This document shows positions 17,159 to 25,334 of a DNA stretch of 64,000 nt, one piece after another. The position numbers and the translations under genes are program-made. How positions within the stretch are numbered: position 1 is the first letter of the stretch; each line of letters opens with the position of its first letter. This DNA comes from Oscillospiraceae bacterium (GTDB lineage: Bacteria > Bacillota > Clostridia > Oscillospirales > Oscillospiraceae). The DNA lies in assembly GCA_017436785.1 (NCBI GenBank), contig JAFSCK010000014.1, forward strand, positions 27,754 through 91,753, in the 5' to 3' direction. The notes beneath the pieces are model-generated. The model saw nothing but the letters and a program-made list of their open reading frames with translations, was not told the origin of the DNA and searched no databases.

Positions 17159-18496
17159 ATGTACGATAAGAACCCAATCTTTGAAGAAAACGAGGAACTT
17201 GACATCAGCGATGTTGCACAGTACGCCCGATATACCATGGCAATCGAGCGTACTTTTACCCAAATGCAGAGGGGCTTGGCGGTCTGCTATGACCCGAAGG
17301 AGATTGCCCTGAATGTGATGCGAGTTGCCACGGAGTTTTATGATGCCGACTGGTGCGGTATTATCGAAGTTGACCTGGAATTGGGGGTATTTACACCGTT
17401 TTGGTGGTATAACCGTGAACTTGGCCCTATGGCGCAAACCATGATCGGTGAGTTTGAAGCCTTCGAGTATCAGCGGTGGATTGACAGCCTGAAAGAACAT
17501 GAAGCCATTATAATCTCTGATATTGCTAATCTTCTGGAAACTCATCCGGACGAATATGCACTTTACCAGCGACTGAAGGTTCATAACCTAATTGCTGTTC
17601 CTTTCTGGAAAGGACCTTCGGGCTTCCTGGTTCTGAGAAACCCGAAGCGGTTTGCCACCTATTCCAGTTGCCTGCGTATGCTCAACTATGTGATCGTCAG
17701 CTCTCTCAGCGAGTATTTTATGATTGAAACCAGTAAGTTGACTCTGACTTCCCCCAGGATCACCAATGATAATGATGTTTATATCAGCCTGTTTGGAGAA
17801 CTGAAAATCATTGGCCCCAAAGGGGTCTTGACCGAAACGGAGCTGAATGCGCCAAAGGTTACCAGAGTGCTGGTTTACCTGCTTCTTTCTAAGCGGAACG
17901 GCGTATCACCCAGGGAGATGGCCGATGCTATCTGGCCGGATGTTGATGCTGATTGTGTAGTGAAGAATATGAAAGGACTGATCTACCGCTTGCAGCAGGC
18001 ATTCAGCCTGATCTCAGATTGCCGATTGGTAGAATCCACTCCAAGCGGATACAAACTGAATCCGAAGCTGAATATCATTACAGACTTCCGGTTGTTTGAG
18101 CAGAAACGGACACATGCGCTGAATGCTACAACGGTTGAGCAGAAGATCGATTTACTGAAACGGGCAATCGACCTATATTGCGGCGATTTGTTTCAATCAG
18201 CGGCCAGCGAGCATTGGATTATGGCGACTTCCGTAGATTATCACTACAAGTATGTTGCTCTGGCAGGTGAACTGCTGAAGACCCTGTTTGATGAAAATGA
18301 TTATTCCTGCGTTCACAGCTATGCGTCTAAGGTGTTGACCTATGCGCCCCACAGCCAGGGCATTTACTACTGGATGATTCGATCAATGATGCAGATGGGG
18401 CATTCAGAAATGGCCCGTGGAGAGCTTCGTAGAGCCCAAGGGAAGCTACTGGCGGAGGAATATGAGGATTTGTTGGAAAGACTCAAAGCCAGCTGA
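17159..18496 (+). CDS. GAF-domain regulator with winged-helix and BTAD domains
   Basis: In the 445-aa protein, residues about 25-195 resemble a GAF sensor (TEFYDADWCGIIEVDLELGV). Residues about 210-300 form an OmpR-like winged helix (LLLSKRNGVSPREMADAIWP, GLIYRLQQAF). Residues about 310-445 form the helical bacterial transcriptional activator domain (ITDFRLFEQ, LYCGDLFQ). This is the SARP/AfsR-type effector layout with a cytoplasmic sensor in front. It is presumably a one-component activator. Its place directly after the surface operon suggests it controls that operon or element genes, but no binding site is evident. Confidence 0.75.
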   Translation: MYDKNPIFEENEELDISDVAQYARYTMAIERTFTQMQRGLAVCYDPKEIALNVMRVATEFYDADWCGIIEVDLELGVFTPFWWYNRELGPMAQTMIGEFEAFEYQRWIDSLKEHEAIIISDIANLLETHPDEYALYQRLKVHNLIAVPFWKGPSGFLVLRNPKRFATYSSCLRMLNYVIVSSLSEYFMIETSKLTLTSPRITNDNDVYISLFGELKIIGPKGVLTETELNAPKVTRVLVYLLLSKRNGVSPREMADAIWPDVDADCVVKNMKGLIYRLQQAFSLISDCRLVESTPSGYKLNPKLNIITDFRLFEQKRTHALNATTVEQKIDLLKRAIDLYCGDLFQSAASEHWIMATSVDYHYKYVALAGELLKTLFDENDYSCVHSYASKVLTYAPHSQGIYYWMIRSMMQMGHSEMARGELRRAQGKLLAEEYEDLLERLKAS

Positions 18497-18509
18497 AAAG
18501 CGGCCCCCA

Positions 18510-18634
18510 AGCCCATAACACCACTGCAACACCACCATAACACTTTGAAAACACCCCAAATTTCCCATAACACTGTCATGCAACCTCCATAACACCACCG
18601 TAAAACCACCGTAACACCATCCATAACACCCCCG
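18510..18634. repeat. Array of degenerate CCATAACAC direct repeats
   Basis: CATAACAC occurs at least five times between 18513 and 18630 (for example 18513, 18534, 18568, 18591 and 18622), with degenerate copies such as CGTAACACC. Spacing is irregular. There is no open frame of interest. It could be a protein-binding array or a slippage product. Confidence 0.6.
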
Positions 18635-18699
18635 TAGGATAAGTTGTCCGGGCAAGAGCAAATTGCTTGCCTTGACTCTTTCCTACGGGGGTGCTTTTT
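18627..18699 (+). terminator. Long two-stem terminator after the GAF-BTAD gene
   Basis: CACCCCCGTAGGA (18627-18639) pairs perfectly with TCCTACGGGGGTG (18681-18693). An inner GGCAAG/CTTGCC stem (18651-18671) and a tail of five T complete the structure. Confidence 0.7.
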
Positions 18700-18854
18700 G
18701 TGCATCCAACAGCCCTTGGCAGAGCGTCCACTCTTGCGTTTGACCGCAATTGTGGATGCTCTTTTTCTGTTTATGCGCCGGTAGATGCCCGGTGCCGCAG
18801 TCCTCCCGCCGGTCTGAAATTCTCAAAATTTCAGACTGACAGGAGGAAAACAAT

Positions 18855-19358
18855 ATGGATGCAAGACATCCGAAAAACGCAGATCCCCGCCCGAAGCGGC
18901 GAAAGGACCGGGATAATCCCTATAACATCTTCACCACCGGCATCGAAACCGATGATCCCCACTACTACATCTCTTTCCGGGATGGTCAGGGGAAGCATCA
19001 CTGCATGGAAATCGCCCAGCAGCTGTACGAACTGTTCAATTCCTACGAACTGGATGATTTGTCATTCCTGAATGAAGTGGACAACCACTACGAACATTCG
19101 GAGCTGACGGAAATCTCGCTTCATGCCAGGGCATTCCGCCAGCAGGATGACCTGGAGGAAACCACGATCCGGGGGATGGAATATATCAGATTACACGCAG
19201 CCATTGACTTGCTGCCGGAGTTGCAGCGCAGACGGGTCCGTCTGTATTTCTTCGAGGAATACACCTATGAGGAAATCGCAGTCATGGAGGGTTGCACCAA
19301 GAGAGCTGTGAAGTTCAGCGTTGATCTGGCCCTGCAAAAGCTGAAAGAAAAATTTTGA
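18855..19358 (+). CDS. Sigma-70-like regulatory factor of the mobile element
   Basis: The 167-aa protein has a divergent basic N-terminus (RPKRRKDRD). From about residue 110 it has a region-4-type helix-turn-helix: LLPELQRRRVRLYFFEEYTY, then EEIAVMEGCTKRAVKFSVDL. Such short sigma-like factors sit beside recombinase genes in many clostridial conjugative transposons and are taken to regulate them. GGAGGAAAACAAT precedes the ATG. It differs from true sigma factors by lacking an obvious region 2. Confidence 0.75.
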   Translation: MDARHPKNADPRPKRRKDRDNPYNIFTTGIETDDPHYYISFRDGQGKHHCMEIAQQLYELFNSYELDDLSFLNEVDNHYEHSELTEISLHARAFRQQDDLEETTIRGMEYIRLHAAIDLLPELQRRRVRLYFFEEYTYEEIAVMEGCTKRAVKFSVDLALQKLKEKF

Positions 19359-20007
19359 AAAATATTATGATTTCAGACTACACTTTTTCCGATTTAGTTA
19401 GGAAACAAGTGAGGGGGACATTTCTCAACCTTCAGGCATCTTGAAAACTGAATACACCGTATTACAAGTACGAAACCTGCGTGACGAGCGATAAAGACCC
19501 GCCGCCATGACGATAGCTTCGAGAGGTGATAGCCCAAGCTGTCCGAGCGATCAACGGAAGTCTTAGAGCCGGGAGTGGCTTTCCGGTTGCGATGACCCAT
19601 GCAGGGGCTAAGGATACTTTCTCACGACCTCCCACAGACTTGAGGGGGAACCCTGCGGCGCACGAGAAAAACGGCGTTGTGGAGTTATGACAGCCCTGCC
19701 AGGGGCGACTTGTAATATGCCCATCGTCAGGGGGCGTGGCAACAAAGACGAAAATGAATCATTACATAACAACCAACAAAACGGCAGGACAACGCTGTTC
19801 CACGAGTTCCATGTTACGGATCAGCAAATGGTAGGTGCAGCGTTTTCCAAAGTTAGATACCATGCGCTGGGGTGTCATATCCCAGCGCATTCATGTAACT
19901 TTGGCCATTTACGTTACACGAAAACAAATAAGAAAGCATATAAGCTAGTAATTTTGTAAATACTTTTTGCAGGATGATACAGCTTTCCAGTTCAAGGAGG
20001 AACTACC
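19359..20007 (+). other. Long non-coding leader before the recombinase genes
   Basis: About 650 bases hold no convincing gene. A 90-codon frame (19687-19959) has no clear ribosome binding site and runs through a large hairpin. The first half (19400-19720) is rich in short pairing segments, as in structured RNA. The last 90 bases are AT-rich and lead to AAGGAGG at 19994-20000. Possible roles are a regulatory RNA or a control region for excision. Confidence 0.45.
19847..19904. other. 58-bp hairpin upstream of the recombinase
   Basis: CCAAAGTTA (19847-19855) pairs with TAACTTTGG (19896-19904). Inside, ATGCGCTGGG (19862-19871) pairs with CCCAGCGCAT (19881-19890), all without mismatch. AAATGG (19826) and CCATTT (19905) could extend it. 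No T run follows, so a protein-binding or RNA-control element is more likely than a terminator. Confidence 0.6.
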
Positions 20008-20181
20008 ATGGAAAACATTGTGATCGGTAATGCAACGTATCTTGTTAGCCGGGTTTTTGTTGGAAATAAAAATGTATCTGAGTTGATCCAGAAGCGGGTG
20101 GAGGAAAACCGTTCCCAGGTCTTACCTTTGACAAACTCAGCGTCTGCATCTTATAATAACAGCGGAAGAAACGCTGGTTAG
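20008..20181 (+). CDS. Small TnpW-like element protein
   Basis: The 57-aa protein (MENIVIGNATYLVSRVF, then VSELIQKRVEEN) starts after an excellent AAGGAGG site and stops 10 bases before the recombinase start. The short IGNATYLVSRVF strand pattern followed by an amphipathic helix resembles the TnpW-type small proteins found next to large serine recombinases in clostridial transposons. That resemblance is from memory, and the function of those proteins is not known to me. It is probably translated with the recombinase. Confidence 0.6.
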   Translation: MENIVIGNATYLVSRVFVGNKNVSELIQKRVEENRSQVLPLTNSASASYNNSGRNAG

Positions 20182-20191
20182 AGGAGGAACC

Positions 20192-21973
20192 ATGCGTAAC
20201 AATACTCAATCTTATTCTACTGTCAAAAACAACTATCCTTCTTTTCCCAGAGCTGGCTACGGCATGAGCAGCAGAGTTCAGTTGTTTGCCTATGCTTATT
20301 ACCGTTTGTCCCGTGAAGAAGCTCAAAAAAGCGAGTCCACCAGTATCTCCAATCAGAAGAAGATCGTGGAAACCTACTGTCAGCAGCATGGTATTACGAT
20401 CCTGAAATTCTTTGTGGATGATGGCTGGTCCGGTGGCAATTTTGAACGCCCTGGCTTCCAGGAGATGATGCGTGCGCTGGCAACGGGAAAGGCCAATGTG
20501 GTCATCACCAAGGACCTTTCCCGGCTGGGCCGTGACATGAGAGAATCCAGCTATTATGCGGAACAGTTCTTTCCGGAAAACCAAATCCGCTACATTGCGA
20601 TTGCAGACAACTTTGACTCTGAGACCGAAAATGTGATGGCCCCGTTCCAGTTTGCAATGAATGAGGTTTATCTCCGGGACGGTTCCAGAAAGATCAAGGA
20701 TGTTCTGAAGATGAAGCGGCAGCGTGGTGAGTATTGCGCTTGCGCTCCTTATGGGTATATGAAGCATCCGCAGAACAAGGATGTTTTGGTAGCCAATGAG
20801 GATACCGCTCCCGTTGTTCAGCGAATCTTTGAACGGGCAGCTGCGGGTGATTCCTGCATCAAAATTGCAACGGACCTGAGTGCCGAGGGTATCATGCCTC
20901 CGCTCAAGTACCGGGCGTTGTGCCGGGACAATTTCACCCCGGAAGGAGCTGCGAGAGCATCTGACATCTGGAACCACACAACGGTCAAGCGAATCCTGAA
21001 AAACAGGGTGTACCTGGGAGATACAGTCTTAGGAAAGACCAAAAAGGTTAGCGTGAAATCGAAAAAGAAAGTTCCTATTCCGCAGCAGGACTGGACGATC
21101 ACCGAGGGTACCCATGAACCCCTGGTCGATGCTGCTATCTTTGAAAAGGCACAGACCAATATTGGAAAGGCTTCCCGTGACTACCGCCAGTATGACCATG
21201 TTCGTAAAAGCATCTTCGGAGGTATCGCCGTTTGCGCCAAGTGTGGATACTCCCTCTGCTCATCCGGAACGGTCCACAAAGGAGAGCGGGAGAAATACTG
21301 GTTTCTTTCCTGCAACCACACCAAGAAGCACCTTGCGAACCCCTGCACCGGCGTCAACATCCGTTATTCCGATATATGCGAAATTGTCCGGCAGGACCTG
21401 AACAGTCTGATTGCCTTAACTGACGAGGAGATGGATGCGCTTGTTCAGTCTGTGATTGCCCATGAAAATTCCAGAATGAATCTGGCTGATAAAAAAGCAC
21501 AGATTGAGCAGGCGCAGGCCCGTCTGAAAATGATTGACCGGATGATTACCAAAATGTATATGGATAATGCAGAAGGGAAGATTTCCGATGAACGGCTTGC
21601 CCGTGTGGTCCCCGATCTGGAAAAGGAAGCAAGCACTCTGGAAGCCAAAATCGCAGAACTGGATGTGGATGACCCTACGGACGAAATCCAGGAAAACTAC
21701 GAACGGTTCTTCGCACTGGCAAAGCAGTACACCTATATTGAAACCCTGGATCGTGACACCCTTGTGACCTTCATTGATCGAATTGAAATCGGTGAGAAGA
21801 TCCTGCCGGAGGGCTTCACGAAAATGCCCCGAAAGAATGCAAGCTATCAGCAGAGCATCCGGATCTTCTACAAGTTCATTGGCGAAATCGTGAATGAACC
21901 TGTTCGGGAGATGGCTCCTGCCGGTCTGAAGGCCACAGAAACCACCGAAAATCCCTCGACGGGGGGAGTTTAA
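20192..21973 (+). CDS. Large serine recombinase (TnpX/TndX type) of the element
   Basis: The 593-aa protein has an N-terminal resolvase domain with the nucleophile in YYRLSREE (Ser40, after an N-terminal extension) and the conserved ITKDLSRLGRDM. A recombinase domain follows (about 185-300: GDSCIKIATDLSAEGI, TVKRILKN), then a zinc ribbon with CAKCGYSLC and SCNHTK (about 350-390) and a coiled coil (about 425-510). It catalyses integration and excision between attachment sites through a 2-bp staggered cut. The gene ends within a few bases of the junction with the chromosome, where a spore-protein gene is cut off, which supports its role as integrase of this element. Confidence 0.92.
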   Translation: MRNNTQSYSTVKNNYPSFPRAGYGMSSRVQLFAYAYYRLSREEAQKSESTSISNQKKIVETYCQQHGITILKFFVDDGWSGGNFERPGFQEMMRALATGKANVVITKDLSRLGRDMRESSYYAEQFFPENQIRYIAIADNFDSETENVMAPFQFAMNEVYLRDGSRKIKDVLKMKRQRGEYCACAPYGYMKHPQNKDVLVANEDTAPVVQRIFERAAAGDSCIKIATDLSAEGIMPPLKYRALCRDNFTPEGAARASDIWNHTTVKRILKNRVYLGDTVLGKTKKVSVKSKKKVPIPQQDWTITEGTHEPLVDAAIFEKAQTNIGKASRDYRQYDHVRKSIFGGIAVCAKCGYSLCSSGTVHKGEREKYWFLSCNHTKKHLANPCTGVNIRYSDICEIVRQDLNSLIALTDEEMDALVQSVIAHENSRMNLADKKAQIEQAQARLKMIDRMITKMYMDNAEGKISDERLARVVPDLEKEASTLEAKIAELDVDDPTDEIQENYERFFALAKQYTYIETLDRDTLVTFIDRIEIGEKILPEGFTKMPRKNASYQQSIRIFYKFIGEIVNEPVREMAPAGLKATETTENPSTGGV

Positions 21974-22077
21974 TAGGTAAAAAGGACACCAAGGTCCTGA
22001 GCTGCCTGCATCTTGAAGCGGTCCATAGCCTCCCGGGCCTGAGGAATGTTCAGCTGGTTGTTGTTAGAGTTGCTCAT
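21970..22077 (-). pseudogene. Alpha/beta-type small acid-soluble spore protein, truncated by integration
   Basis: The 35 residues MSNSNNNQLNIPQAREAMDR then FKMQAAQDLGV match the N-terminal half of alpha/beta-type SASPs, which coat spore DNA. Intact proteins continue for about 30 more residues with a GG-containing second DNA-binding segment. Here only LFTY follows and then a stop that overlaps the recombinase stop on the other strand. AAGGAG precedes the ATG. The missing half should lie beyond the left end of the element. The product is unlikely to work. Confidence 0.75.
21980..21992. other. Likely attachment-site junction (right end of element)
   Basis: The SASP coding match stops at about 21984-21990 (GGACACC on the plus strand), 10-17 bases after the recombinase stop. 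The core for crossover is probably within this stretch. The exact dinucleotide cannot be set without the left junction or an empty site. Confidence 0.55.
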
Positions 22078-22220
22078 TTCGATTCTCTCCTTTTTGTCGT
22101 TTCCGGAAAGCAAGTCACTTTCCGGCTGGAGAGTGTCTTTTTCTTTCCGTAACCCTAGTTTGACCAAAGTCGAAAAAGGTATGAATGGAGAGTGGCGGAA
22201 AGGGTGGGAGGATATTCCAC

Positions 22221-22257
22221 AAAAAACTGCCGTGAGCGGTTTTTCTCTCACGGCAGT
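22221..22257 (-). terminator. Terminator of the GH2 gene
   Basis: ACTGCCGTGAG (22226-22236) pairs with CTCACGGCAGT (22247-22257). The plus-strand A run at 22221-22226 gives a T run on the minus strand. Confidence 0.8.
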
Positions 22258-22281
22258 CCTGTAACAAAATCTTTTTTGACA

Positions 22282-24474
22282 TTATCCAATGCGGATCTTA
22301 TTCAACTGGGCATTCAGATCCATCAGCATTTCCTTCGTGACAGGCACCCGCATCATGCCGGTGATAACGTTGATCATTCGCAGAACCGTCATGGCATCCA
22401 GCATGTTCACGGCAGCCGGCTGGGCTGCGGGGCCGAGAACAGGCTGCAGCAGCTGGCAAACCATTTCCACGCCGGCAGCCTCCAGAACCTTGCCCAGCTT
22501 GGTATTCAAGTCGGCGTAGCCATCGACGTGGATGATATCCCACCAGTTGAGGACTGCGCCCTTTTCGGTGAGGATGTAGGCGGGATTGGGCTCAGATACC
22601 TTGCGGATGATGCTCTCGTCCTTATATTCTCCGGCAACGGCCACCAGCTTGGTTTCGCCCACATTGGGAACCTCGAAGTAGAAGAAGTGGTCTGCTGCTT
22701 CCTTCACGCCCATGGAGACACCGTTGGCAAACAGTTCCACAGCAGGCAGGTTGGAATAAACCGTGACCTTGGTCACATCCTCAGTCCGGTCAATGTAGCG
22801 CTTGGAGCACAGGTGTACGAAGGGCTCGTCAGACAGCCATGCCTTGTAGGCATAGAAAGCGTCCTTTTTGTACTTCCGATCGAAGGTCACCAGGCCCTTG
22901 TGGTTCTGACCGGCCTCGCCGCCCTCGTTGCGGGCATCGGCGGCAAAGTCGAACATATTCCAGCAATGGGTGGCCCACATGTACTTGCGGGTGAACAGCT
23001 GCTTAATCAGAGACTCGTGGTAAACAGCCTGATATTCTTCGGAATAGTCACCGGCTTCGGGATTGGAGTTGTGCCACCACAGGGCTTCGCAGCCATACTC
23101 GGAAATGCCGATGGGCTGGTTGGGATGCTCGGCATGGAACTTATCGAACCAAGGACCGTAGGTCTCGATGGTGCCGCCGTACCAACCGAAATAGTGGTTA
23201 TAGGAGACGGTATCGGGAATGGAAATATAGGGATGGTCTGTGGGGCAGGGAGAAACCGCAGCCATGGTGGTCAAACGGGTCTTGTCCATCTCATGAACCA
23301 GAGCGTTCAGCTTCTGATGGTTGTCAATGACATCGGCTTCGTTGACACCGTTGGCATCGATTTCGTTGGAAAGTCCCCATACAACGATGGAGGGGTGGTT
23401 GTAGTTCTGGATGATGAGCTCCTTCATCTGCTGGAAGGTATTTTCCTTACCATTTACCAGATGGGTGGTGATATAGGGAATCTCTGCCCAGAGCACCAGA
23501 CCCTTTTCATCGCACAGGTCGTAGAAATACTGGTTGTGCTGATAGTGGGCCAGACGGATGGTGGTGAAACCGCCCTCCATGATCATGTCTACGTCTTGTG
23601 CATGATGCTCAGGCAGAAGTGCGTTGCCCAGACCCAGCCGGTCCTGATGACGGGCTACACCACGGAGGGGATATTCTACACCGTTGAGGATGAAGCCGTT
23701 GTCAGGATCGATGACGTAAGCGCGGCAGCCGAAACGGGCAGAAACGGTGTCGCAGTCTTCCAGTTTGACAGTGGCGGTGTACAGGTAGGGATCCTTTCTT
23801 GCCTGCCACTTATGAACATTCTCAATGACGAAATTGACATTGGTATCGGCGGTGGTGGTTTCGGCAACCACTGCGCCCTCTGCGTCGGTGATGGTGTAGG
23901 TCAGAGCCTTGCCCTCAGCATTCTTGGTCCAGACCTCCACCTCTACATTGGCGTTAGCACCGTCCAAAATGGGTGTTACCTTAATACCGGGCGTGCCGTA
24001 GTATTCCAGCTCAAAATGACTTTCGGGAACGCAGATCAGATTCACATCCCGGTACAAACCACCGTAGAACGTAAAGTCCGCATGCTGGGGGTAGACATTG
24101 TCCACGATGGAGTTGTCCACTTCAAAGACAATGAGGTTAGAGGAAGCCATCACATCGGTCACATCCACGCGCCAAGTGGAGTAGCCGCCCTGATGGAATC
24201 CTACTTTCTTGCCATTCCAGTAAACGGTGGCAGTATGGTTGGCACCGTTTACCTCCAAGTAGTAGCGTTCACTTTCGGGCAGATCGATCTTATCGATGGT
24301 CTTGGCATAGTAGCAGGTGCCCCGGTAGTAATCACCGCCGCCGTCCTGACCGTCGATGGCATTCCAGGTATGGGGCAGGTTCACCCAGTACCACTTTTCG
24401 GGCATGGTGGCAGGAACAGCAGTGCTTTCCTTGGAAAATGCCCATTTGGTATTCAGATTTACGATTTGACGCAT
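22282..24474 (-). CDS. Glycoside hydrolase family 2, beta-galactosidase type
   Basis: The 730-aa protein has an N-terminal jelly-roll sugar-binding domain (WYWVNLPHTWNAIDGQDG, YYLEVNGANHTATVYWNG), an immunoglobulin-like domain and a TIM barrel. The acid/base Glu is in IVVWGLSNEID (about residue 372) and the nucleophile Glu in IGISEYGCEA (about 458). A C-terminal beta domain follows. Family 2 enzymes hydrolyse beta-galactosides, glucuronides or mannosides; the short length fits the compact clostridial type. No signal peptide is present, so it acts in the cytoplasm on imported sugar. TATAAT lies upstream on the minus strand, and a terminator follows. Exact substrate is not certain. Confidence 0.88.
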   Translation of the reverse strand: MRQIVNLNTKWAFSKESTAVPATMPEKWYWVNLPHTWNAIDGQDGGGDYYRGTCYYAKTIDKIDLPESERYYLEVNGANHTATVYWNGKKVGFHQGGYSTWRVDVTDVMASSNLIVFEVDNSIVDNVYPQHADFTFYGGLYRDVNLICVPESHFELEYYGTPGIKVTPILDGANANVEVEVWTKNAEGKALTYTITDAEGAVVAETTTADTNVNFVIENVHKWQARKDPYLYTATVKLEDCDTVSARFGCRAYVIDPDNGFILNGVEYPLRGVARHQDRLGLGNALLPEHHAQDVDMIMEGGFTTIRLAHYQHNQYFYDLCDEKGLVLWAEIPYITTHLVNGKENTFQQMKELIIQNYNHPSIVVWGLSNEIDANGVNEADVIDNHQKLNALVHEMDKTRLTTMAAVSPCPTDHPYISIPDTVSYNHYFGWYGGTIETYGPWFDKFHAEHPNQPIGISEYGCEALWWHNSNPEAGDYSEEYQAVYHESLIKQLFTRKYMWATHCWNMFDFAADARNEGGEAGQNHKGLVTFDRKYKKDAFYAYKAWLSDEPFVHLCSKRYIDRTEDVTKVTVYSNLPAVELFANGVSMGVKEAADHFFYFEVPNVGETKLVAVAGEYKDESIIRKVSEPNPAYILTEKGAVLNWWDIIHVDGYADLNTKLGKVLEAAGVEMVCQLLQPVLGPAAQPAAVNMLDAMTVLRMINVITGMMRVPVTKEMLMDLNAQLNKIRIG

Positions 24475-24554
24475 AGAAACGATCCTTTCTATTTCGATTT
24501 TTTAGATTTTGCTTTTTTAATTATACCATCGGAACAGAAATAAGAAAACGTACA

Positions 24555-24580
24555 AAGCAGCCCGTTTGTACGGGCTGCTT
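24555..24580 (-). terminator. Stem-loop after the TetR gene
   Basis: AAGCAGCCCGT (24555-24565) pairs perfectly with ACGGGCTGCTT (24570-24580) with a four-base loop. It lies between the TetR stop and the GH2 promoter; the minus-strand T tail is weak. Confidence 0.6.
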
Positions 24581-24617
24581 CAAAAATACAGTTTCCTTTT
24601 TTATGCACATTTGCCTG

Positions 24618-25190
24618 TTATTCGGCCCCATTTCTTTTTACAATGGGCCCCAGCAAGGCGCGTAGGATCTGGGCCATTTCCTCTGCGGATCTGGCAAAGC
24701 CGCTCTGGTACCAGAGAAAAATCGTGGAGATGACCCCGTTGATGCAGAACACCACCGCTTCCAGCTCCGAGGGCCGTCCCACCGCCTCCAGCTGCCGGGA
24801 CAAGACCGGCTCCTCCTGCGTGCAGTAGCGGATGCTCCGTTCCAGCAGCAGCACTTCCATCTTATTCCGTTTCAGCGCATCCAGCAAAGGCTTTTGAGAC
24901 TTCCAGTATTGCAGCAGCGCCCGCATCCCCATCGGGTCATCGGCCTCCCGTTTGGTCACAAAGACTTCGCTCGTCATGTATTCCACCAAGGTATGGTCGA
25001 TCAACGCATCCAATGCGTCCTTTTTGCTGTCAAAATACCGATAAAACATGCCTCGGGGCACGCCGGCAGCTGCGCAGATATCCTTAACGGTGATGCTTTC
25101 ATAGCTGTTGGATTTCAGCAGCTCCAGAAGGCATTGCTCCAGCTTTCGCTGTCTGGCCGTTGTGAGCTCTGTTGTGCATTGTTTATACAT
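24618..25190 (-). CDS. TetR/AcrR-family transcriptional regulator
   Basis: The 190-aa protein begins with the TetR helix-turn-helix: LLKSNSYESITVKDICAAAG, then VPRGMFYRYFDSKKDALDAL (about residues 25-65). A helical ligand-binding domain follows. The start is set at ATG 25190 because AGAAGG lies 8 bases upstream; a GTG three codons earlier lies inside that site. It may repress itself through the palindrome just upstream. Its ligand is unknown; adjacent genes are the GH2 enzyme and nagA. Confidence 0.8.
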   Translation of the reverse strand: MYKQCTTELTTARQRKLEQCLLELLKSNSYESITVKDICAAAGVPRGMFYRYFDSKKDALDALIDHTLVEYMTSEVFVTKREADDPMGMRALLQYWKSQKPLLDALKRNKMEVLLLERSIRYCTQEEPVLSRQLEAVGRPSELEAVVFCINGVISTIFLWYQSGFARSAEEMAQILRALLGPIVKRNGAE

Positions 25191-25206
25191 AGCAGGCACC
25201 TTCTTG

Positions 25207-25226
25207 TTTTGATATGCTTGTCAAAA
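25207..25226. promoter_or_regulatory. Candidate TetR operator
   Basis: TTTTGA (25207-25212) and TCAAAA (25221-25226) form an inverted repeat with an 8-base centre, immediately upstream of the TetR ribosome binding site. The position suits autoregulation. Confidence 0.45.
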
Positions 25227-25299
25227 AACCAAAACAGGCCTTCATTGCAAACCTGCGTACACCTTGGCTCGGTCTGACATGTCTTTGGATCCCACGGAA

Positions 25300-25328
25300 G
25301 TTCCCGGCATTCCTAGAATGCCGGGAAC
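25300..25328 (-). terminator. Terminator of the epimerase-nagA operon
   Basis: GTTCCCGGCATTC (25300-25312) pairs perfectly with GAATGCCGGGAAC (25316-25328), with a three-base loop, just beyond the nagA stop. Confidence 0.7.
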
Positions 25329-25334
25329 CCTCAT

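Noticed and set aside
18510-18634. Short direct repeats considered as a CRISPR array
   Set aside because: Units are about 8 bases with irregular spacing, no constant repeat of 23 or more bases, no unique spacers and no cas genes.
19687-19959. 90-codon frame between the sigma-like and recombinase genes
   Set aside because: It lacks a good ribosome site, passes through a perfect 58-bp hairpin and has low-quality composition; the region was kept as non-coding.
22192-24543. Open frame of 783 codons on the plus strand
   Set aside because: It is the antisense of the GH2 gene, has no ribosome site or recognisable domain, and runs through the terminator and promoter of that gene.
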